This document shows positions 34,189 through 43,149 of a stretch of 64,000 nt of DNA, piece by piece. The translations under genes were made by a program, and so were the position numbers. The notes below the pieces were generated by a model. It was not told the origin of the DNA. It saw nothing but the letters and a program-made list of their open reading frames with translations, and did no database searches. Location of the stretch: NCBI GenBank assembly GCA_964448405.1, contig CAYUVW010000002.1, positions 19,848 to 83,847 on the forward strand, written 5' to 3'. The DNA comes from DAORHV01 sp964448405 (GTDB lineage: Bacteria; Patescibacteriota; Gracilibacteria; Peribacterales; Peribacteraceae). The first letter of the stretch is position 1. The number at the start of each line of letters is the position of its first letter.

Positions 34189-34410
34189 ATGTCCAATCAA
34201 CACGTAGTCGAGCGCTCCGATGGCTGGGGCGTCCGCGGCGAAGGCAACTCCCGCGACACCTCTCATCACAATACTCAGGCCGATGCAATCCGGGCCGCTC
34301 GTGACATCGCCCAGAACCAAGGTGGCGACGTCATGATCCATGATCGTCACGGAAAAATCCGTGAACGTAACACCTACGGCAAGCCCGATCCCTTTCCGCC
34401 GCGCGGCTAA
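34189..34410 (+). CDS. DUF2188-family small protein
   Basis: A 73-residue protein with the family layout: HVVERSDGWGVRGEGNSR, a middle helix QADAIRAARDIAQNQGGDV and VMIHDRHGKIRERNTYG. DUF2188 proteins are small basic soluble proteins of unknown role. The leader is T/C-rich (TTGCTTCCTATTTTTT). Confidence 0.85.
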   Translation: MSNQHVVERSDGWGVRGEGNSRDTSHHNTQADAIRAARDIAQNQGGDVMIHDRHGKIRERNTYGKPDPFPPRG

Positions 34411-34412
34411 TT

Positions 34413-34422
34413 CCCCCCCCCC
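34413..34422. repeat. Homopolymer of ten C
   Basis: Ten C in a row lie between the stop of the DUF2188 gene and the next ATG (34430). Such a tract is prone to slippage. Here it is in a leader, so length changes would alter the leader and not the reading frame. Confidence 0.85.
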
Positions 34423-34429
34423 ACTTCTA

Positions 34430-34588
34430 ATGACTCACATTTCACAAATCTCCGTGGCCGCTAACAAGGCGGTTGTGGAACTAGCCGAGGCTTTACTCGC
34501 TCGGAACTTCACGCATACGCAGGTTGCCCAGATCGTAGGGCAAGTCTACGAAACGTGTGGCACCTATGGCTATCGTCCCGCGAAATGA
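34430..34588 (+). CDS. Small helical protein, unknown
   Basis: A 52-residue protein with ANKAVVELAEALLARNF as a helix and HTQVAQIVGQVYETCG as another; it looks like a small helical bundle or HTH-sized domain. It follows the DUF2188 gene by 19 bases and is closed by a terminator. No family recognised. Confidence 0.6.
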   Translation: MTHISQISVAANKAVVELAEALLARNFTHTQVAQIVGQVYETCGTYGYRPAK

Positions 34589-34596
34589 AAAGGCCT

Positions 34597-34626
34597 GCAG
34601 CCCGGCATAATACCCGGGCTGCTTTT
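34597..34626 (+). terminator. Terminator after the small-gene pair
   Basis: GCAGCCCGG and CCGGGCTGC form a 9-bp stem with an 8-base loop, followed by TTTT. It overlaps the stop of the convergent methyltransferase gene. Confidence 0.85.
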
Positions 34627-35806
34627 ACTCGACCCACAGCAACAAACTCTTCAGGTAATCGACCTCCGGGTGATACAGGTTGATGGGGTGATCCACGGCG
34701 TGGCGGTGGCGCTGGATGATGCGCACGAAACGCTTGGCCTGGCGTGCAGCGTGGAAAATGGCCGTCTGGAACAACTGCTGGTCCATTTGGTACGAACACG
34801 AGCACGTGAGCAGCAAGCTGTTGGCGGGCAAGATGTCGAACGCCATGCGGTTCATGTCGGTATACGCTTTCTTGGCCGGCTCCAGGTCGGTGCTGCGCTT
34901 GGCGAACGCCGGCGGGTCGAGCACGATGAAGTCGTATTTGCGCGGCATGGGCTTCTTACGCAGAAACTCGAACGTATCGTTGGGGTATGCGCCGAACGCT
35001 TCGGTATTCAAACCGTTCAGTTTCACGTGCTCCTTGGCACGCGCAATGGCCACCTGGTCGTAATCGACTGCGTCTGCAGCGAGTGCTCCGCCAGCCAGTG
35101 CGTTCACCGAGAAACCGCCGACGTAGCTGCAGCAATCCAGAACCGTGCGGCCTTTGGCATACGTGCGCACCAGCGTGCGCATTTCGCGCTGGTCCAAAAA
35201 GAAACCGGTCTTCTGGCTACCGGCGATGTCGATGACGTATTTCAGTCCGCGCTCCTTCACCTCGAATTTGGCCGGACCCTCGCCCTTCACCCAGCCTTCC
35301 TTGGGTTCGAGTCCTTCCTTCTTACGAGAGCCACCGGTGGATTTCTCGAACACGGCCTTAGGCTTGCACAAACCGAACAGCAAGTCGGCGATCCAGTCGC
35401 GCAGCTTGTCCATGCCCATGGTCGTGAGCTGCATGACGATAATGTCGCCGTACTGGTCCACAATGAGCCCCGGGATGCCGTCGCCCTCGGCGTTGATGAG
35501 ACGCCAGCAGTTGGTGTCCTCGGTCCCGGCCAGCGACTTACGCATGGCGACCGCGCGCGAGATGTTGCGGCGCAGGGTGTCCATGGGGTCGCCGCGGTCG
35601 AACGCGATTGCACGGCCGCAGATGTAGGCTTCACTGTTGTACGTGGCGTAGCACAGGAACTCCCCTTTCACGCTCTTCACTTCCACAATGGAGCCATCCT
35701 CGGCGGCAGGCGGCGACGTAATGGCCGACTGAAAAATGGCGTGATGCCTGTTGCGCAGGTGAATTTCGCCGGTCGCCTTAACTGTGAGAACGGGGTAGAA
35801 CTGCAT
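34625..35806 (-). CDS. rlmI: 23S rRNA m5C methyltransferase (RlmI-like)
   Basis: A 393-residue enzyme with an N-terminal PUA domain (RNRHHAIFQSAI to about residue 80). The central EEHD-type domain has GDGIPGLIVDQYGD, and a Rossmann methyltransferase domain follows with TVLDCCSYVGGFSVNA, the catalytic FIVLDPPAFAK and LLLTCSCS. The two cysteines fit an m5C mechanism. TAGTCT (complement of 35815-35820) ends 8 bases before the ATG and overlaps the stop codon of the gene upstream. Confidence 0.88.
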   Translation of the reverse strand: MQFYPVLTVKATGEIHLRNRHHAIFQSAITSPPAAEDGSIVEVKSVKGEFLCYATYNSEAYICGRAIAFDRGDPMDTLRRNISRAVAMRKSLAGTEDTNCWRLINAEGDGIPGLIVDQYGDIIVMQLTTMGMDKLRDWIADLLFGLCKPKAVFEKSTGGSRKKEGLEPKEGWVKGEGPAKFEVKERGLKYVIDIAGSQKTGFFLDQREMRTLVRTYAKGRTVLDCCSYVGGFSVNALAGGALAADAVDYDQVAIARAKEHVKLNGLNTEAFGAYPNDTFEFLRKKPMPRKYDFIVLDPPAFAKRSTDLEPAKKAYTDMNRMAFDILPANSLLLTCSCSYQMDQQLFQTAIFHAARQAKRFVRIIQRHRHAVDHPINLYHPEVDYLKSLLLWVE

Positions 35807-35817
35807 GGGCAGCTAGA

Positions 35818-36426
35818 CTAGCACGTTGTTGCATGTTCCGCAGCATCGGACTGCTTGCGCAGCGTATTGAAGATGAGTGCGGCACGCGCGCCTTCGCGCG
35901 GATACACGATGCCGCCGAACGTATCGGATGCACCATCCTGAATGCCATGGACGTACTCACGCACCTCTCCGCTCATGACATACAAGTCGCCGGGGCGCAC
36001 TCGCAATCGGGCGGCAATGCAGTCCCCCAGCCTGCGACGGAACTCCACGACGCAACCTGCTCCGAGCGTCAGAATGGCAGCCTGATCAATTTCCTCCCGA
36101 TCGATATGATCCGGTATACCCTTGCCAACTCGGTACCATTTCACATGAGTGATGCGATTCCCTCCGCTAAGGATGCCGAGCGCCGCCACCCTGGCTTCCA
36201 TGGCGATGAGTTCCGGTGGCGAGAGATGCGGCAACACCAAATCAATATCGCAATGGTCTTCCCGCATCAGGCGGCGTCTGCGGCGCTTGCGCAGTGCATC
36301 GACCAATGCCTGTTGTTCAGCTGGCGATACGAACCCCGGAATATGCAATAAACCCGGCAGGGCCGGACCTTCCAGGAATTCTGGCAAGACCGCGGGCTGG
36401 TGTGGTGGGGAACCGGGAATGTTCAT
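35818..36426 (-). CDS. AlkB-like 2-oxoglutarate/Fe(II) dioxygenase
   Basis: A 202-residue protein. The iron ligands are HID in GIPDHIDREE and the distal H in REYVHGIQ; the 2-oxoglutarate Arg is in ALIFNTLRKQ. The N-terminal part has a GFVSPAEQQALVDAL start and a basic nucleic-acid-binding-like stretch (RKRRRRRLMRE). It may repair alkylated bases, but AlkB relatives that hydroxylate proteins exist. The ATG at 36426 is preferred to the frame start at 36450. Confidence 0.75.
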   Translation of the reverse strand: MNIPGSPPHQPAVLPEFLEGPALPGLLHIPGFVSPAEQQALVDALRKRRRRRLMREDHCDIDLVLPHLSPPELIAMEARVAALGILSGGNRITHVKWYRVGKGIPDHIDREEIDQAAILTLGAGCVVEFRRRLGDCIAARLRVRPGDLYVMSGEVREYVHGIQDGASDTFGGIVYPREGARAALIFNTLRKQSDAAEHATTC

Positions 36427-36468
36427 GGGTCGGACATCCAAGCAGGCCAAAAGCCTTATGGCAAGTAC

Positions 36469-37542
36469 TTAACGCAGGGCGCTCGCATCCACGACCCGGT
36501 CAAAACGGCGCCCGTTGATCATGAGCGTGGGGATTTTGATCGTGCGTACTTTCTCCTCCACGATCATGCGTTGTTCGGCCAGCGAGTGTGCGACTTCATG
36601 CGAAGCGGCAAGCGTGGCAATGCGCTGCACTTGCGCTTCGTTGTAACCCACCTCACGCGCAAGTATCTGCAGCTGTGCTTCAGCCTGGGTTGCGGTAAAG
36701 CCGATCACGAATTTTTCTTGCATGGAGACAGTTGCACCGGATGCGGTATCGGCGAAAATCGCTTCCAATAAGCGCCAGTCGCCGCCAATGCCGCCGCTGT
36801 TACTCAGCGGTACGAGTTTTGCAGCCTCTATATACGACGCCATCAGCGTAGAGTGCGGGAACTTCGTGCCGCCTTCGGGCAGTGGAATGGGGTACAGCAA
36901 ATAACTGACGTTGTGCGTATCCAGTGCACCGGCAGTCTCGAGATTTTTCGTGACCTTGCGGCAGAATTGGCAACTGGGATCGATGATTTCCAATGCGTAC
37001 GGCTTGGCAGCATCGCGTGCACGGGCAAAGGTGACAGTCGGTCCGAAGTACTGCGTCGGCTCCCACGTTTTCAAGCGATCGGGAATGCGCGACAGCGTGT
37101 CGGCGAATCCTGTAATCGGTGCCATGGCCCACTCCCCAAGCTTGTTGCGGGCAATGGCATCGCCAAGCGACAACGACGCTTGCTGCACACCGCACGCTTC
37201 GCCGGACAACGAGCACGATTCGGCGCTGCTGGGATCGCAGGTGTCGTACACCCACAGGTTCAAACCGGAATTGGCAACCGCGACAAGGCTCCAAATGCTC
37301 AGTGCAACGAACGCAAATGCGAACCAATCAAGCGAGCGGTCGATGGGGCGAACCAGCGCAGGCCAGCGCACGACGACTTTGGCCAGAATGCGTGCTTTCA
37401 ATTCATCGCCGAATGCAATGTCGCATGGACGAAAGGTGACGCGTCGCCACACGCAGTACCATGCTTTGCCGGCCAGCGGCCGGTAGCGTGCCGAGAACAA
37501 GGCCAGCACTGCGAAGACGATGAAGGCGGCTATACAAAACAT
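36469..37542 (-). CDS. Membrane-anchored thioredoxin-fold (DsbA-like) protein
   Basis: A 357-residue protein. Two membrane helices (residues about 2-17 and 72-92) flank a basic loop with C30 and C40. The outer part has Cys-rich DTCDPSSAESCSLSG and a thioredoxin fold with the redox motif DPSCQFCRKV (C191/C194) and cis-Pro in IPTLMINGRR. A helical insert lies between, as in DsbA. It should make or isomerise disulfides outside the membrane. It starts 2 bases after the class V aminotransferase stop, so the two are one operon. Confidence 0.82.
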   Translation of the reverse strand: MFCIAAFIVFAVLALFSARYRPLAGKAWYCVWRRVTFRPCDIAFGDELKARILAKVVVRWPALVRPIDRSLDWFAFAFVALSIWSLVAVANSGLNLWVYDTCDPSSAESCSLSGEACGVQQASLSLGDAIARNKLGEWAMAPITGFADTLSRIPDRLKTWEPTQYFGPTVTFARARDAAKPYALEIIDPSCQFCRKVTKNLETAGALDTHNVSYLLYPIPLPEGGTKFPHSTLMASYIEAAKLVPLSNSGGIGGDWRLLEAIFADTASGATVSMQEKFVIGFTATQAEAQLQILAREVGYNEAQVQRIATLAASHEVAHSLAEQRMIVEEKVRTIKIPTLMINGRRFDRVVDASALR

Positions 37543-37544
37543 GG

Positions 37545-38765
37545 TTACGCGCTGAGGATACGGGAAAGAATTGCGGCCAGACGATCTACCTGCTCAGGTG
37601 TATTTTGCAACCCGAGTGAGAGCCGCACCAGCGGCGGGAGCTTGCGACGATGCGCCAATTCGTAGTGGCAGCAGAAGTGTCCGCTGCGACACATGACTCC
37701 GGCTTCATCCAGGAACAGCGCCAAACGATGCGCATCGATGCCGTCGGCCCATAGGCTGACGATAGGACTGGCGGATGCATTCACCACATGTGCCTTGGGT
37801 ATGTTCTTCAACGCTGCAAACAGACGCTCGGCCAATGCCGATTCATAGGCGTCGCGCGTTGTTCCGTCGCGCTTCCAGCCGTTCAGCCAATCGATTGCTT
37901 TGCGCAAGCCCACAATGCCGCCCCAGTTCTGCAAACCGAGCTCAAGTGCGGCATGCTCTTGTTCCGTATCGCCGAGCAACGACGTGGCACTGTCACGATC
38001 GACATCGGATACCGTTCCCCCGCCGACAAGGAAGTACTCCAGTGAACGCAGTAACGTACGACGAATCACAACGAAACCGATGCTTGGTCCGTACATTTTA
38101 TGACCCGATCCGAACAATGCATCGAACTCCACGCCCTGTAACGAACCCAGCCCGTGAGCGAATGTTTGTGCTGCATCCAGAAGCAAGATTCCCCCGCCGG
38201 CATGCACATCAGCCGCCAGCTGCTTGGCATTCGGCAAACCGCGTCCGTCGATATTCGACGTGGTATTCACCAAAACAACCGCATCGCGCAGCTGTCCGGC
38301 TTCGTACAGCAACGATCCGTCCTCGGCACGCTCCAATACCAGTCGTTCGGCAGCGTGACGCTTGGCCCATGTTTGCGACGGCAAGAACACCGAGTTGTGT
38401 TCAATGGTCGAGGTGACGATTCGGGTAAAGCGCTTCTGCGGCAACTGCTGCAACACGATATTAATGCCGTACGTCGTGTTCAGCGTGAACGCCACCGCAT
38501 ACTCTTTGGACGACACACCCAGCATGTCGAGAATGCCGGCACGCGCAGCTTGGACCTCTGCATCGACCGTGCGCCCCCAACCGTATTTCACGCGTCCGCC
38601 GCAGGCGTTGTTTTGTGTGTAGTACGCGGACTCGGCATCGATAACACACTGCGGTCGCAATGTTTGGCAGGCGGTATCCGCATAGATTTTTCCGGCAGGC
38701 AGGTAGCCGAAATCAACATCCGAAGAAGTCGGCTTTGCCGAGCGTTTGGCAGAGAACAGTCCCAT
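37545..38765 (-). CDS. Class V aminotransferase/cysteine desulfurase-like enzyme
   Basis: A 406-residue PLP enzyme. STIEHNSVFLP binds the cofactor region, LLLDAAQTFAH holds the ring aspartate, and FGSGHKMYGPSIGF has the PLP lysine (K223). A Cys-bearing loop CRSGHFCCH aligns with the catalytic Cys of SufS-type desulfurases. It could supply sulfur, but isopenicillin-epimerase-like members look similar and scaffold partners (SufE/U) are absent here. It lies directly upstream of the thioredoxin-fold gene. Confidence 0.82.
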   Translation of the reverse strand: MGLFSAKRSAKPTSSDVDFGYLPAGKIYADTACQTLRPQCVIDAESAYYTQNNACGGRVKYGWGRTVDAEVQAARAGILDMLGVSSKEYAVAFTLNTTYGINIVLQQLPQKRFTRIVTSTIEHNSVFLPSQTWAKRHAAERLVLERAEDGSLLYEAGQLRDAVVLVNTTSNIDGRGLPNAKQLAADVHAGGGILLLDAAQTFAHGLGSLQGVEFDALFGSGHKMYGPSIGFVVIRRTLLRSLEYFLVGGGTVSDVDRDSATSLLGDTEQEHAALELGLQNWGGIVGLRKAIDWLNGWKRDGTTRDAYESALAERLFAALKNIPKAHVVNASASPIVSLWADGIDAHRLALFLDEAGVMCRSGHFCCHYELAHRRKLPPLVRLSLGLQNTPEQVDRLAAILSRILSA

Positions 38766-38811
38766 GACTCCATTATTGTGCCACGAATTTCATCCGATGT
38801 ATTGCCTTACA

Positions 38812-39978
38812 CTACGCCGGGTTGCTTTCGGGGATATCCACATCGGCCAAGCGCACGGCATTCCACCGAATGCGTCCGGGTGGGAACGTGGTGTACCCGC
38901 TCAAGATGCTGGCTGGCGCATGCGTATCACGGTATTGCTCGAACTCCTCCGGCGTCACATCGGCATACAGCAGGCTTGCGTCAGGACCTACGGCATACTG
39001 ATGCAATACATCACTCAAGTCTGGTGTGGCCATTTGCCCCGTTGCGCGTCCGCGCAGTTCGCCGAAACGAAGGATTTCGTCCTCGGTCATGGACTCCCAA
39101 TGCACGTCATCGCGAAAGAATGCCTGAAACTCCTGCTGCTCTGCAGGCGTGAGTGGCGCGCGTTCTACATACGGACCAACGATGCCGCGAAACATCCGAA
39201 TGTGTCCTGCTGCCACGGGTGGCAATGCTTCGCGGATTCGCGCCTCGCGGCGTAAGCCGGCTTTCAGGCCTTCATCGCGCTGATGCCGTATGGCATCGGG
39301 GTGTTCAGAGATCAGCCAGAATTCGTAATCACGACCTGCGAATTCAACGAAAAATCCGTCTTCGGTGTAATACACGGCGGCACCCAAGTCATCGAGCGCC
39401 TGCGACAACGGCTCGGCATCGGGAGGCTGCCAATAGCAATAGCGTCCGCCTTCCATTTGTTCGTGAAATCGCAGGTGATAGCGCTGCCAAAGCTCTCGTC
39501 CGGGACCGTTGAAAAAGCGTCGCGCTTCACGCGCCTGCTGCGACCCCTGGAAGAACCACTGCGTTTGGCGGCCGTCGGCCAAGGGAATAACGAAATCGAT
39601 GTTATCGGCGTAATCGACATGACGAACGAAGCCGATACCAAGGGCACGCAACTCGGCAATCACCTGCTGTATACGCACATCCCGAGAGTCGCCATAGCGA
39701 TTGCGCGCATAGGTGAACTGACATCCTAACTCGTTCGCCCCAGCGCATTCCACGTCACATACCGAAGCTGCGGCAAACTGTTGCGCCAGCGGCAGCAATG
39801 ACTCCGGTGTGGGAGTAGGCCATTGCAGTGTTGCATTCACATCCACCGGTACAGCCCCAAGGAGTGAGCGATACTGCTCTGCCATGGCAGCGATGAGATC
39901 GTGGTGTCCGACCTCCAGCGCAAGAGGCGGAGACGTAGTGTCGATTTCGCCAACGTTAGGTTGATTTTTCGACTGCAT
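38812..39978 (-). CDS. Unknown 388-residue protein
   Basis: No family recognised. It is rich in Gln, Arg and aromatic residues, with RFFNGPGRELWQRYH, YYTEDGFFVEFAGRDYEFW and a C-terminus SGYTTFPPGRIRWNAVRL. No membrane segment or signal is seen. TATAAT lies 10 bases before the ATG (39978) in an AT-rich patch, so it has its own strong promoter. The frame runs further upstream, but the promoter fixes this start. Confidence 0.7.
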   Translation of the reverse strand: MQSKNQPNVGEIDTTSPPLALEVGHHDLIAAMAEQYRSLLGAVPVDVNATLQWPTPTPESLLPLAQQFAAASVCDVECAGANELGCQFTYARNRYGDSRDVRIQQVIAELRALGIGFVRHVDYADNIDFVIPLADGRQTQWFFQGSQQAREARRFFNGPGRELWQRYHLRFHEQMEGGRYCYWQPPDAEPLSQALDDLGAAVYYTEDGFFVEFAGRDYEFWLISEHPDAIRHQRDEGLKAGLRREARIREALPPVAAGHIRMFRGIVGPYVERAPLTPAEQQEFQAFFRDDVHWESMTEDEILRFGELRGRATGQMATPDLSDVLHQYAVGPDASLLYADVTPEEFEQYRDTHAPASILSGYTTFPPGRIRWNAVRLADVDIPESNPA

Positions 39979-40060
39979 TCTAAAGAATATTATACAATAA
40001 TTTTTCAATAAAGACAATAAGCAACGCGCTGGCAGACCGCAAGACAAAGCCAAAAATCTT

Positions 40061-40078
40061 CTTAATCCGGTCTTTATC
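40061..40078 (+). promoter_or_regulatory. Response-regulator box C (upstream of the small exported protein)
   Basis: CTTAATC-CGGT-CTTTATC with an 11-base period, then 9 bases and TACGAT (40088-40093). This is the same layout as boxes A and B, with the box in the -35 position. Confidence 0.6.
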
Positions 40079-40115
40079 CTCACTGCTTACGATGACGCTG
40101 TTTTCCCCGCATTCC

Positions 40116-40286
40116 ATGTCGTTCTCACTTCGTACGCTGGGCATTACCATCGCCTCCGCAGTCGTCATCATCGCCGCCAACGCATCGATCTACGCTCATG
40201 CAACAAATACCGGCGAGCACATGAGCCGGCAAGAAGCGCAATCGAACGGCAACCCCGTGCATATCGTGGTGCACCAGATCATCTAG
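40116..40286 (+). CDS. Small exported peptide
   Basis: A 56-residue protein with a signal peptide (LGITIASAVVIIAANASIYA) and a short mature part with MSRQEAQSNGNPVHIVVHQ. No family recognised. ATG at 40116 is chosen because the ATG at 40092 overlaps the -10 TACGAT. It sits behind box C and is therefore a likely target of the response regulator at 26820. The His residues in the mature part could bind metal. Confidence 0.6.
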   Translation: MSFSLRTLGITIASAVVIIAANASIYAHATNTGEHMSRQEAQSNGNPVHIVVHQII

Positions 40287-40334
40287 GTGCCGTACTGCTG
40301 GCACGCGGCCACAAGGCTGCTGTAGCATGACGTC

Positions 40335-40940
40335 ATGCAGTTCTTCGCACTGGAAACCAGCATCGAGAAAATCCGAAAGCGCTACTTGGACCCGGGCGAT
40401 CAGCTGATCCTTACGACGCAGTTTCATCCGCTGAAATTCTGGCTCTCGGTCTTGTGGCAAGTGCTGATCGGCATTGTGCTGATCACGTTGGCGGTCCTGG
40501 CATACGAATACACGCCGATCACGCTGGAATGGGACATTGGCGTGACGGCAGTGCTCTTCATTCCATTCGTGCTGTGGCCTGCGCTCAAACGCTACGTTGA
40601 GTGGCGCTACGATTTCATCGACGTTCTTGCCGACAAAGTCATCATCGTGGACCAAGGAACCATCTTTCGGCAAACCGTGAAGCAGATCAACTTGGAAAAC
40701 TTCGCCAGCGTCGAAGCCGAGACGCAGCTCTTGAACCTGTTCCCATTCGGACGAGTGCGTTTCAGCCTGAAGGAAGGAGAGGGTGCAGCAATCGTGCTGA
40801 ACTTCATTCCGCACGCCTCAGATGTCGCCGACACCATCGCCGATGCCGTCTCGCATTACCATCGCCGCCGAGAATTGCATCATACGGCCCCGGCAGCGAC
40901 GGCGCCTGCTGCACCGGCTATCGCGCCGGAACAAAAGTAA
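40335..40940 (+). CDS. Bacterial PH-domain membrane protein (YdbS-like)
   Basis: A 201-residue protein with two membrane helices (about 38-60 and 68-84) followed by a bPH2-type beta domain. The domain has WRYDFIDVLADKVIIVDQG, IFRQTVKQINLENFASVE and a glycine turn FPFGRVRFSLKEGEG. The C-terminus is Ala/Pro-rich. Such proteins are thought to act in membrane or envelope processes. TAGCAT ends 6 bases before the ATG. Confidence 0.82.
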   Translation: MQFFALETSIEKIRKRYLDPGDQLILTTQFHPLKFWLSVLWQVLIGIVLITLAVLAYEYTPITLEWDIGVTAVLFIPFVLWPALKRYVEWRYDFIDVLADKVIIVDQGTIFRQTVKQINLENFASVEAETQLLNLFPFGRVRFSLKEGEGAAIVLNFIPHASDVADTIADAVSHYHRRRELHHTAPAATAPAAPAIAPEQK

Positions 40941-40993
40941 ACGCTCTCAAGATTGAGGCATGCGAGGAAGCAGGCGGCATTGCTCAGAGCGTT

Positions 40994-41440
40994 TTAGTGG
41001 TGATACCCGCTCCCGGCCAAAATGCCGTGCGCGCGATACAGCTGTTCGACGAACACCAGCTGCGCCAGTTCATGCGTGAAGGTCATGCTGCTGAGCGCGA
41101 TGGAATCGAGCTTCTTCGCCCGCAACGCATCGGAGAAGCCATACGCGCCACCAATGACGAACGTCACCGTTTGGCCGCGGTCGCGGTGGAGCCCAAGCCA
41201 GCCTGCGAATTGTGTGGAATCCATTTCTCGTCCGCGTTCATCGAGCAGCACTACCTTGCCCTCCGCTTTTTCAACGGCCGCCTGAATGCGCTCGTCCTCT
41301 TCTTCGGACCGGCCGGCTGTGAGTACCTTGGGACGGAAATCGCACAAATGCGAAAGACGTTCGGTATACAGATCACAACCTTCTTTAATCCACGAGGTTT
41401 TAATTTTGCCGACGGTGACGAGGTGGATGCGGTGCACCAT
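40994..41440 (-). CDS. rlmH: 23S rRNA pseudouridine-1915 N3-methyltransferase
   Basis: A 148-residue SPOUT-fold enzyme. HLVTVGKIKTSWIKEG opens the protein, VVLLDERGREMDSTQFA is conserved, and the knot region has TFVIGGAYGFSD followed by LSSMTFTHELAQLVFVEQLYRA and a GSGYHH end. ATG at 41440 gives the usual size; the 22 codons upstream are not conserved-looking. Methylates the ribosomal decoding-site helix 69. Confidence 0.95.
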   Translation of the reverse strand: MVHRIHLVTVGKIKTSWIKEGCDLYTERLSHLCDFRPKVLTAGRSEEEDERIQAAVEKAEGKVVLLDERGREMDSTQFAGWLGLHRDRGQTVTFVIGGAYGFSDALRAKKLDSIALSSMTFTHELAQLVFVEQLYRAHGILAGSGYHH

Positions 41441-41544
41441 GGAAGGGTACGTCCAAGATGCGAAGCAGCCAAGCGCCAGAATCTCGTCGGACGGCACTCG
41501 AGACAATTATGAGATACGAAAACGATGAGGTACAGTCGCGCTGA

Positions 41545-43128
41545 TTGAGCACCGATCACCCAAAGCGTTCACGATTCCCCTGGTTTGTATCCGCGGCATG
41601 CGCCGGCGTGTATTTGGCGGTGCAACTTTCATTGCTTGAAACATACGGAGCCGTGTGGGATGAGCCGCTGCACCGTGGTTGGGCCCTGGATTTCCTGCGA
41701 TGGTGGCAGACGAATGACTGGTCGATTATCGAAGGAATGCCGGGGCTGGGCATGCACTATGGGCCGCTCTACTACGTGGCAAACAGCTTCGTAACAGGCA
41801 TTGCGCACGGTTGGTTCAACCTGTCGTTCGTTGCTGCAAACCATGTGCTCGGGGTGCTCATGACAAGCCTGTGCGTCTGGATGGTCTTTGAATTCGCTCA
41901 AGATCTTTTCGATAAGCGTGTGGCGATGGCGTCCACATTATTCTTTGTCTTGTATCCGCCGCTCATCGCACATGCACACTACAACGTGAAGGACGTCCCG
42001 CTCATGGTGGCGGTCACGGGAGCACTATGGCTATCGCATAGGGCACTGGAACGCAAAAGCATGGGCTACGCGGCCGGAGCGGGTGCGCTCTTCGGCGCGG
42101 CTTTGGCGATCAAGGTGTCGGCCCTGTTGGTTCTTCCGATTCCTCTCATCGGACTTGCGATGCAGTACATACCAAAGGAAAAACGCGTCACGTTGGGCAA
42201 GATTCTCCGTCGAGATGGAGTCAGAATCCTTGGCAGCTTGGCACTGTTTACCGCATGCATGCTGCTCACTATGATCGTGCTCTGGCCGACAGCATGGCAC
42301 GACATCCTTCTCCCGTTACGATCGCTCGATGTGTTTCGAGGCCAGCACTTCTGGAATGCAAATGCACTCTATCTTGGGAGCAAGTACCCGTGGGGACTGA
42401 CGCCATGGCACTACATTCCCGTGAGCTTTCTGATTGCAACGCCAACCGTAACGCTCATGGCCGCACTCGTAGGCGCGCTGCTTCCATGCATTTCGAATAG
42501 GGAGCGACACAAATGGCGCTCCACGGTCTGGGTGCTGCTGTGGGTGCTCATACCGATTGCGCTCACCATGCGCAGCGACCTTGTTCGCTACAACGGCATG
42601 CGACAATTCTTCTTCTGCGTTCCAGCCGTCGCCATACTTGCAGGTTCAGGACTCGATGCAATCATGCGGGGTCTTCGGGCAAAACAGGCGCTGCAGCGAC
42701 TCAGGCTGCCCGCTATTGTCGCTACGCTTTTCGTCCTTTCCCTCTTCAGTGAAATCGCTGTTGTTCATCCCTATGAAGGGTCATATACGAATGACGCCAT
42801 CCGAACGCTTTCCAGTCCACGAAAAATACAGACAATGTTTGATATTGAGTATTGGGGATCAACCTACAAAGAAGGCCTGGAATGGCTGGAAAAAAATGCG
42901 CCGCCATCTTCAACGATCTGCGTTCATTTTGCAGAAGGAGTCATAGATTGGTATGCAGTCCGCCCCGACTTGCGCTTCGCCTGCAACGAAGAATCCGCGT
43001 ACACCATGTTCGTTGCCAGCTATCCAGCGGGAGCTCCTGGCGTGGATCAGCATGAATTTGACGGGCGCACACCGGTATTCAGCGTGCAGCGATACGGCGT
43101 ACAACTCATGAAAATTTACAAACACTGA
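41545..43128 (+). CDS. GT-C fold (ArnT/PMT-like) glycosyltransferase
   Basis: A 527-residue polytopic membrane protein with about eleven hydrophobic segments. The first outer loop has AVWDEPLHRGWALD (the DE metal-binding pair of GT-C enzymes); later come PPLIAHAHYNVKDVPLM and HYIPVSF. It transfers a sugar from a polyprenyl-phosphate donor to lipids or proteins. The start is TTG; TACAGT ends 8 bases before it. The last 150 residues form a soluble outer domain. Confidence 0.8.
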   Translation: MSTDHPKRSRFPWFVSAACAGVYLAVQLSLLETYGAVWDEPLHRGWALDFLRWWQTNDWSIIEGMPGLGMHYGPLYYVANSFVTGIAHGWFNLSFVAANHVLGVLMTSLCVWMVFEFAQDLFDKRVAMASTLFFVLYPPLIAHAHYNVKDVPLMVAVTGALWLSHRALERKSMGYAAGAGALFGAALAIKVSALLVLPIPLIGLAMQYIPKEKRVTLGKILRRDGVRILGSLALFTACMLLTMIVLWPTAWHDILLPLRSLDVFRGQHFWNANALYLGSKYPWGLTPWHYIPVSFLIATPTVTLMAALVGALLPCISNRERHKWRSTVWVLLWVLIPIALTMRSDLVRYNGMRQFFFCVPAVAILAGSGLDAIMRGLRAKQALQRLRLPAIVATLFVLSLFSEIAVVHPYEGSYTNDAIRTLSSPRKIQTMFDIEYWGSTYKEGLEWLEKNAPPSSTICVHFAEGVIDWYAVRPDLRFACNEESAYTMFVASYPAGAPGVDQHEFDGRTPVFSVQRYGVQLMKIYKH

Positions 43129-43149
43129 ACGCCAACGATGTCGACAGAC

